From Closterium sp. NIES-65 (lineage: Eukaryota > Streptophyta > Zygnematophyceae > Desmidiales > Closteriaceae): DNA of 64,000 nt. The stretch is taken from contig CANXME010002591.1 of the NCBI GenBank assembly GCA_948144175.1, forward strand, positions 3,672,501 to 3,736,500. The letters are read 5' to 3'. Both the position numbers and the translations under genes were made by a program. The notes beneath the pieces were generated by a model that saw only the letters and a list, made by a program, of their open reading frames with translations, made no database searches and was not told the origin of the DNA. Below are positions 43,561 to 64,000 of the stretch, one piece after another. The stretch's first letter is position 1. Every line of letters starts with the position of its first letter.

Positions 43561-43715
43561 AGGACCTGCTCTATACCATGTTGGAATCACTGAACAGGAA
43601 TGGATGAACTAGCAGTGAAATGAGTACAAGTACCTAACCCTAGAATTGTGTACCCCCTATAGGCTAACCCACTGTAGCCTAAACTAACACAACATATATA
43701 ATGTTTGACAAACCA

Positions 43716-43852
43716 GCTGGACATGGAGCGCGCCCTGCAGTACTTCATCTCCACACCTGACATTGGGCTCCCCTACTCCACGCTGACGACGACCTCCTTC
43801 AACCTCAACGGCTACGTGTGCGGAGATAACTACTATAACAGGAGCTAGACTA
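43716..43852 (+). pseudogene. Copia-E RNase H fragment after Copia-F
   Basis: LDMERALQYFISTPDIGLPYS and NLNGYVCGDNYY match the AKRVLRYLKGT, GL.Y and GYSDADWA stretch at the start of Copia RNase H, in the lineage of Copia-E. The frame stops at TAG (43846). The rest of the element is missing. Confidence 0.65.
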
Positions 43853-48506
<4,654 letters not shown>

Positions 48507-49492
48507 TGCTCCTGGCTTGTCTTATTAGAACCCCACAACCCACCTACCGTATACTGGCAATAGGAATAGGATGTCATCCTCTTATACTCGTTATACTTCG
48601 CTTGCACAGTAGCCTGAGTAATCCAATCCGGCTTCCATAGAAGGCTGGTGTAGAAGGATAAGAACGTGTGGATTTTAATCTTCAAGGTACCTTATCCATA
48701 CGTACTTGTTGTGGCCCAGCAGGTCAATAACAGGCTCATATCTTGGCGCGTGCACGGTGCACCTCGCCCATGGATTGTGAAAGTCTGCTTTAAGTCGTCT
48801 TGCTAACTTGTCCAGTAATGATACACAATGGGGGGTGGGTGGGTGGTGGGTAAAGAGAACTGCAACTAGAAGAGAAGAACGAGGGTGGGTAAGGCTGATA
48901 GCCTCTCTCATTCTTCTTTTGTAGGCGAAGTGAGGGGCAAGTAACGTCGCACCACATCTTCTTTTGTTGCTGTTGAGCACTCTCCTACCAGCTACGGTAA
49001 GCCCCCCCAGACCACTCCCGTCCCGAGCTGCCTCCGTTCTAACTTGAGCCACCTCCCAGAGCCATTCACGGGCCAATGTCCTACCGTGGTAATTTAGCTC
49101 ATCTTTTGGCAGGAGTTGTACTCCATCCAGCCAGTCCTCTTTTCATTTCCATTGTACGGTATGTAGACTCCGGTCCGGCCACAATGAGTTGGATTGGAAA
49201 TTGCAATTGAAGAGATCCTCTTTCGAACCTACATACAACTACCTACCTAGAACATGAAAGTTCATTGCAGTCAGCAGCCTACCACAGTTAGACAGCCTAA
49301 CAGAGAAACATACCGGTACTGGTAACAGGATGAATGGTCCCTAGTTTGTGAGCTTCAAAGTCAGCGACTCAAACACCACTTCCCAATCTACCTTACCGCA
49401 CATCCGCAGACTCAACATGGCCAACATGGTGTGTTTCAGTCCAGTCAGCCTCCCTCCCCCACAAGCTCCACATGCACCCCACGCTCCTTCAC
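48507..49492. other. Intergenic between UGE and the filament-like protein gene
   Basis: These two genes converge here. The terminal exon of the filament-like gene may lie in the part nearest 49492, since a good donor (gtaagt on the minus strand) immediately follows its last confident exon. No other gene is seen. Confidence 0.4.
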
Positions 49493-59675
<10,183 letters not shown>

Positions 59676-60533
59676 GAGCTCATGATGCCACGAGATGATG
59701 ACGCCATGAGTCTGCGAAGGGGCGCGCTAATCGCTCGTCGTGCATCGCTTTGCCAACTGTTGCTAGATTGGAACTGGTAAGAGGAGTAGATTTACGGAGT
59801 GGGCGGGAAAGAAGGAATAAGCTCTTTCAACAGTTCACAGCTCTCCACCCCACCACAGTTCACCGCATCCCAGGCGTGCCCACGAACTTGGAAGCGGGGG
59901 CGCGCTTTCTCTTCACACCTTTCCAAGTTACACTACGATAATTAGGGTCACATTTCAACTCGAAGCATTCTGCTTTGGTCATCATTTCCAAAAGAGACAC
60001 ATTGAGCCTCTGGAAAACACGCCTTCGGTACGCTGGGTTTGGCATAGTAAACCCTGAAAACAGCAGGTGAGGCGGATTGGCACCCTTGATGCGTCTGTCA
60101 CTGAACCAGCGCGGCCCTAGCTGCCACCCAACCAACCATCACCATTTCCTCGCACCCACACCCCCCGCCAGTCCGTCCTCGCCACGGCAGAGCAGACCCC
60201 TCCTAGTTGTCTCGCTACGCCTAACCTGAGGGCCTTGGGATGATGTCATCAACCCGCGAAGCAGCAGACAGATGTTTCCCGCCACATTCTGGCACGAGCC
60301 GCCGGTTTCGTTGACCAAAGGTGCGCGTCACACTGAATGGGCTCGCATTGTTATGATGTATAAAGGATATCTACACCCAAATAAGTTGACAAACATAAGC
60401 AGATCTCTTCGACATGCCTTCAAAGAAGTGAGGGCAAACATAGTCAGGTTATCGCAGGCTTCAGTGCCTGTTTTGCGTACGTGGAAATAATGTGTTTATC
60501 AGAACGTGACGGCTGTCAGATTGAATGTTTATT
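59676..60533. other. Upstream region of FPP homologue, no gene seen
   Basis: Presumably contains the FPP promoter. Short open frames exist on both strands, but none resembles a known protein or has coding-like composition. Confidence 0.4.
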
Positions 60534-63500
60534 CTTCCGCAGACAAGCTCTCCTCCCGCGCCATTCCATGTGTCTTCCCTGGCTTTCCCCCTAACGCACC
60601 TGGCTGGCGGTTTTTCCACCCCATCTCGCCCCGTGTCCTGCCCTCTCATGACGTCACGTTTGACAAGCCGGTTTCATTTTAACGTCTCTTCCCCTACCAC
60701 ACTGCCCCGCTCCCCCCCCCCCCGCCGCTCTTCCTTGCACCAGGTCCTCCTCCTGTAGACCCCCTCCCCCCTCAGGGTCCTGCTTTCTCAGGTGTGTCCC
60801 AGGTAAACCCTGTCGAGCCTGTCGAGGTAGCTGTCGACTCTGGTGTTGCTAGGGGTGCTGCGTCTAGGGGTGTTGAGCCTGGGGGTGCGGAGCCTGGGGG
60901 TGCGGAGCCTAGGGGTGCTGGGCCTGAGCGTGCGGAGTCTGAGGGTGCGAAGCCTGGGGGTGCTGAGCCTGAGCGTGCGGAGCGTGGGGGAGCTGAGCCT
61001 GGGGGTGCTGAGCCTGAGCATGCTGAGCCTGTAGGTACCTTGTCTGCTGGTCGTCCTACGGGTGCCTCGTCACGGCAAAACCCTCTCTCTCCACAACAGT
61101 TGCGCGAGTGGTTTGCTCGGCGCTGGAGCCTTTGGAGTGGTGCTACTGGAACTGGCGGGCCTACCGCTGAAGGCCCTGGAGCTGGAGGCACTGGAGCTGC
61201 TGGTCCTGAAGGTGCTGGAGCTGCTGGTCCCGGAGGTGCTCGTACTGGAGGTACTGGAGCCGGTGGTGCTGCAGGCGGTGGAGCTGGAGACCCTGGAGCT
61301 GGAGGCGCTGGAGCTGAAGGTACCGGAGGTATAGGAGCTGCTGGTCCTGGCGGTGCTGGAGGTCCTACGGGTGTCCCGTCCTGGCGGGAGCCTCTCTCTC
61401 CACCACAGCTGCGCGAGTGGTTTGCTCGGCGTTGGAGCAGTCGGAGTGGCGCTGCTGGAGCCGGGGGGCCTGCCGCTGGAGGCCCTGGCGCTGGAGGCAC
61501 AGGAGCTGCTGGTCCTGGAGGTACTGGAGGTGCTGGAGCCGCTGGTCCAGGAGGTGCTCGTACTGGAGCTACTAGAGCCGGTCGTGGTGCTGCTTCTGGA
61601 GGTGCTGGAGCTGCAAGTCCCGGAGGTGCTCGTACTGGAGGTACTGGAGTTGCCGGAGCTGGTGGTGCTGCTGCGAATGGAGGTTTTGGAGGTGCTGGAG
61701 CTGCTGGTCCTGGAGGTCCTTGTGCTGGAGGTACTGGAGCTGCCGGAGCTGGTGGTGCTTCTACTGCTAGAGGTACTAGAGGTGCTGGCGGTACAAGAGT
61801 GGCTGGAGGTGCTAGAGCTGCTGGAGCTGGTGGTGTTGCAGGTGCTGGAGCTGGAGACCCTGGAGCTGGAGGTGCTGGCGCTGGGGGTGCTTGAGCTGTC
61901 GGTACTGGTGCTGGAGGCATTGTGCAGCGGCAACTGTTTTTCGTTCCACCGTCGCCGTCGTCTCTGCCGCATCCTGGCTCGGCACTTCGCCAGGTTCTTA
62001 GTCTCCCGTCTTCTACTGGCCTTACTCCTCCCTTGCTGCGTCCACCGCCTGACTAGTCGCAGCCACAGCTACAGCCAGACTCCCCACTGCCTGCTCCTTC
62101 TCCTTACACTGAGCAGTCAGACTCTCTTACAGAGCGTCGTGAGCCTGCGTCTCGCCCTCCCTCGCCTGTTCGCACTGGTTGTCGTGTTCCGCGTCCGCGC
62201 CCTCCTCCTGTACCCGGCACGCACCATATGGCACTTCGTCCTTCCTCTGTTCCACAGCGTGTCCCCCTGCCGTCTCCTCCTGCATCCTCTCTTGCTGACA
62301 GACCAGACCCTGAGTCTGGCCTCCTTCGTGCTGCTAGTCCTACTATCGAGTGTCTTTTGGCCAGTGTTGTCACTAACCCTTCATTTGAGTCCACTTCTGC
62401 ATATGCCCTAGTTGCTAAGCTTGTTGAATATGCTGCTGCATGTCGTCTCGACTACGTCGCGAGTCTTGTTGCTGAGTCTGAGTCTGTCTGTCCTCCGTCC
62501 GTCGGGTGTGAGTGTGCTCTTGGCATGGACGTCCTTGAGGACAGGCACGAGGACTTTGAGTATTTTGCAGCTGATGTACCTCATCTCGTGTCCATGCTGA
62601 TTGCACCTAAGGGAGACCCAGATGCACTAGACATCCCGACCCTGCGCTCTTACGCAGAGGTGATTACGGGTCCCTACTCCTCTCAGTGGCAGACAGCCAT
62701 GGACGTAGGGATGGCATCCTGGAAGTCCACAGGAACGTACGTCAACGCAGTTCCCCCTCCTGGAGCGAATAAAGTCGATGGCATGTGGATTTTCAGGGTG
62801 AAGCGGCCGCCAGGTTCTCCGCTTGCCTTCAAGGCTCGTTACGTTGCACGAGGCTTTAGACAACGACAGGGAGTTGACTTCTCCAGACCTTCTCCCCTAC
62901 CCCGAAGATGACCACTCTTCAACTAATGCTGCACGTTGCCGCTTAGCGTGACTACGAGCTTCTCTCTGCACAGCTTTCTTACAGGGCAGCCTGCACGAGG
63001 AGATCTGGCTGCGCCGCCCACCTGGCTTCACTGGGCTGTTTCCTGCAGGTACCCAGTGGAGCCTCCAGCGGCCAGTCTATGGTCTCCGCATGGCGCCTCG
63101 CGAGTGGCACGACACACTGAGGACGACGCTTGCGGCTCTTGGGCTCTCGACTGCTGACCCGTCGCTGTTTCTACGCACCGACACTTCGTTGCCGCCGTTC
63201 TACATCCTCGTGTATGTCGACGACTTGGTCTTTGCCACTGCTGACACTGGGGTACCAGCCCTAGTGAAGTCGAAGTTGCAGAAGAGACACACGTGCACAT
63301 ACCTGGGTGAGCTGCGTAGATATCTTGGCTTGCAGATCACTCGGGACAACAAGCAAGCATGCTTACACTTGCTAGGTTTTGATCACTGTAATGCTTGTTC
63401 TCTATTATATAACTCTGCATGTGAACTGGCCTTGTGGCCATTTGCTTGTGCCCAGAGTGTGTGGTGACTTTGTGATCCACCCTGAGCTTGCTTTGCTTTT

Positions 63501-63682
63501 CTTGACTGGTCTTGTAACCTCTTGTTCTCCTCCACTTTGCCTATGGGGGTGTCTCAAACTCATATGTTGCATGTTGTGTAGGCTGTAGTGGGGTAGCCCA
63601 TATGGGGTACAACCAAATTAGGGTTTGCTACTTGTACTCCTCCATGCTGTTAGTTCACCATCCTCGCTTTTACATTCTCACA
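60534..63682 (+). mobile_element. Copia-G: 5'-truncated Copia element
   Basis: Homology to Copia-A and F starts abruptly in the integrase C-terminus (ADKLSSRAIPCVFPG, DVTFDK). It continues through a long Gly/Ala/Pro linker (60794-61900) with two LREWFARRW motifs, then RT (62228-63350, frameshifted near 62880) with YVDDLVFATAD at about 63212. RNase H is deleted: RT at about 63350 joins the 3' untranslated stretch. The 3' LTR is 63550-63682 (133 bp, starts TGTCTCAAAC, ends TTCTCACA), preceded by a polypurine tract. No 5' LTR or target duplication. Confidence 0.85.
60794..63360 (+). pseudogene. Copia-G linker and RT (broken)
   Basis: The linker frame 60794-61894 is nearly pure Gly/Ala/Pro with GAEPGG and [12 protein letters not shown] repeats, interrupted by [14 protein letters not shown] (about 61080-61125) and [14 protein letters not shown] (about 61390-61430). 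RT frame 62228-62911 includes GMWIFRVKRPPG and FKARYVARGFRQ. Frameshifts near 62885 and 62965 precede a last frame with YVDDLVFATAD. Confidence 0.75.
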
Positions 63683-63690
63683 ACTCCAGT

Positions 63691-63938
63691 TGTCAGGATG
63701 CCGTTGGTCCGATAGCCTCCGGATTCTGACATGTTATTAGAGCGAAGGTCTGGGGTTCGAATCCCGGTGTGTGCACTTCGGGCATCCCAGTGCATGGGGG
63801 TGTCAGAGGTCCACTGGAGATCCTTGATCGATCCTAGGGAAGGGTGTCAGGCACGTTGGCCTGGGGGGTCATGGCCCCACTCACCGGCTACACAAACAAG
63901 CCCTTTTATCCCAATGGTTAGTGACTGGGATTCTGACA
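63691..63938 (+). mobile_element. TRIM-2: second miniature retroelement of the TRIM-1 family
   Basis: The 5' repeat is internally deleted (63691-63731, TGTCAG to ATTCTGACA). The primer-site-like tgttattagagc follows, then GGGTTCGAATCCC (63753-63765) and a polypurine tract. A full 3' repeat follows (63801-63938). Its end, complemented, matches the start of the TRIM-1 LTR (atcccaatggttag, gggattctgaca). No target duplication is visible. Confidence 0.8.
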
Positions 63939-64000
63939 CGTTTCTGCCTTCCCATCACCCACCCTCTGCGCCTTCGCCCTCGCCTCAAAATGTTTACCCG
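63939..64000. other. Window end, no feature seen
   Basis: A short C-rich stretch with nothing recognisable. Confidence 0.4.

Larger units (their letters stand above)
36263..43710 (-). mobile_element. Copia-F: full-length, very recent Copia insertion
   Basis: LTRs 36263-36394 and 43579-43710 (132 bp each) differ at one base. The target duplication AACCA is at 36258-36262 and 43711-43715. Minus-strand primer site tggtatagagcagg and polypurine tract (complement cacccccatagg) are in place. All domains are present in Copia order: leader repeats, gag, protease, integrase, linker, RT, RNase H. Coding is interrupted only by one frameshift in a C run (about 42241-42248) and three TAG codons. It lies inside Copia-E RNase H. 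Confidence 0.93.
33197..43852 (+). mobile_element. Copia-E: 5' LTR to RNase H of a second Copia lineage, with insertions and deletion
   Basis: The 5' LTR is 33197-33606 (410 bp) and begins TGTTACAAT and ends ATTGTAACA, a perfect 9-bp terminal inverted repeat. The primer site tggtatgagagc follows. Gag (33701 on) is interrupted by TRIM-1. A truncated TRIM LTR marks a deletion of late gag, protease and integrase. RT is present, and RNase H is split by Copia-F and resumes at 43716. No 3' LTR is seen. Codon choice and sequence differ from Copia-A, B, C, D, F and G. Confidence 0.8.

Overview
The window looks like nuclear DNA of a streptophyte (plant-lineage) organism, and I suspect a GC-rich streptophyte green alga, possibly Zygnematophyceae. 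This is an inference. It rests on spliced genes with plant-type introns, a leucine-rich-repeat receptor kinase, a filament-like plant protein (a plant-lineage coiled-coil family), a plant-type UDP-glucose 4-epimerase, and a large load of Copia and chromodomain Gypsy retrotransposons. There are no operons, rRNA genes or CRISPR arrays.

Layout. (1) Positions 346-4625, plus strand: the 3' part of a receptor-like kinase gene in nine recognisable exons. It runs LRR exon, Cys-rich segment, transmembrane helix, kinase; one base is inserted in the activation-segment exon. (2) 4749-33051: one old Gypsy retrotransposon (plus strand, gag intact, most of RT-RNaseH-integrase lost) that has been invaded repeatedly. 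Its 5' LTR holds a hAT-type DNA transposon carrying an HMG-CoA reductase gene fragment, and Copia-A. Its leader holds Copia-B. The stretch before its RT holds a solo LTR. Its pol region holds a Copia-C/Copia-D composite. Its 3' LTR holds a second hAT element. (3) 33197-43850: Copia-E, of a different lineage, interrupted by a TRIM miniature retroelement, a truncated TRIM LTR and the young Copia-F. (4) 45684-48506: UDP-glucose 4-epimerase, ten exons, with an unbroken 425-residue frame. (5) 49493-59675, minus strand: a very long filament-like plant protein homologue whose main exon alone is 5.3 kb. (6) 60534-63938: a 5'-truncated Copia-G followed by a second TRIM.

The element boundaries are well supported because most insertions have matching target-site duplications: GATGCGAC, ACCCAACC, CCTAA, GAATT, CCGGG, GGGAG and AACCA. 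The insertion order can therefore be read. Gypsy came first, then independent hits into both LTRs and the body. A later deletion between two Copia copies probably removed the Gypsy pol core.

The host genes are independent of each other: surface signalling (receptor kinase), nucleotide-sugar supply for walls and glycans (epimerase) and a structural coiled coil. The most unusual items are the gene-fragment-carrying hAT element, the self-derived patchwork inside Copia-B, a recurrent LREWY-type motif and an atypical zinc knuckle shared by the Copia family, and TRIM elements carrying a Pol III B-box-like block next to the primer-binding site.
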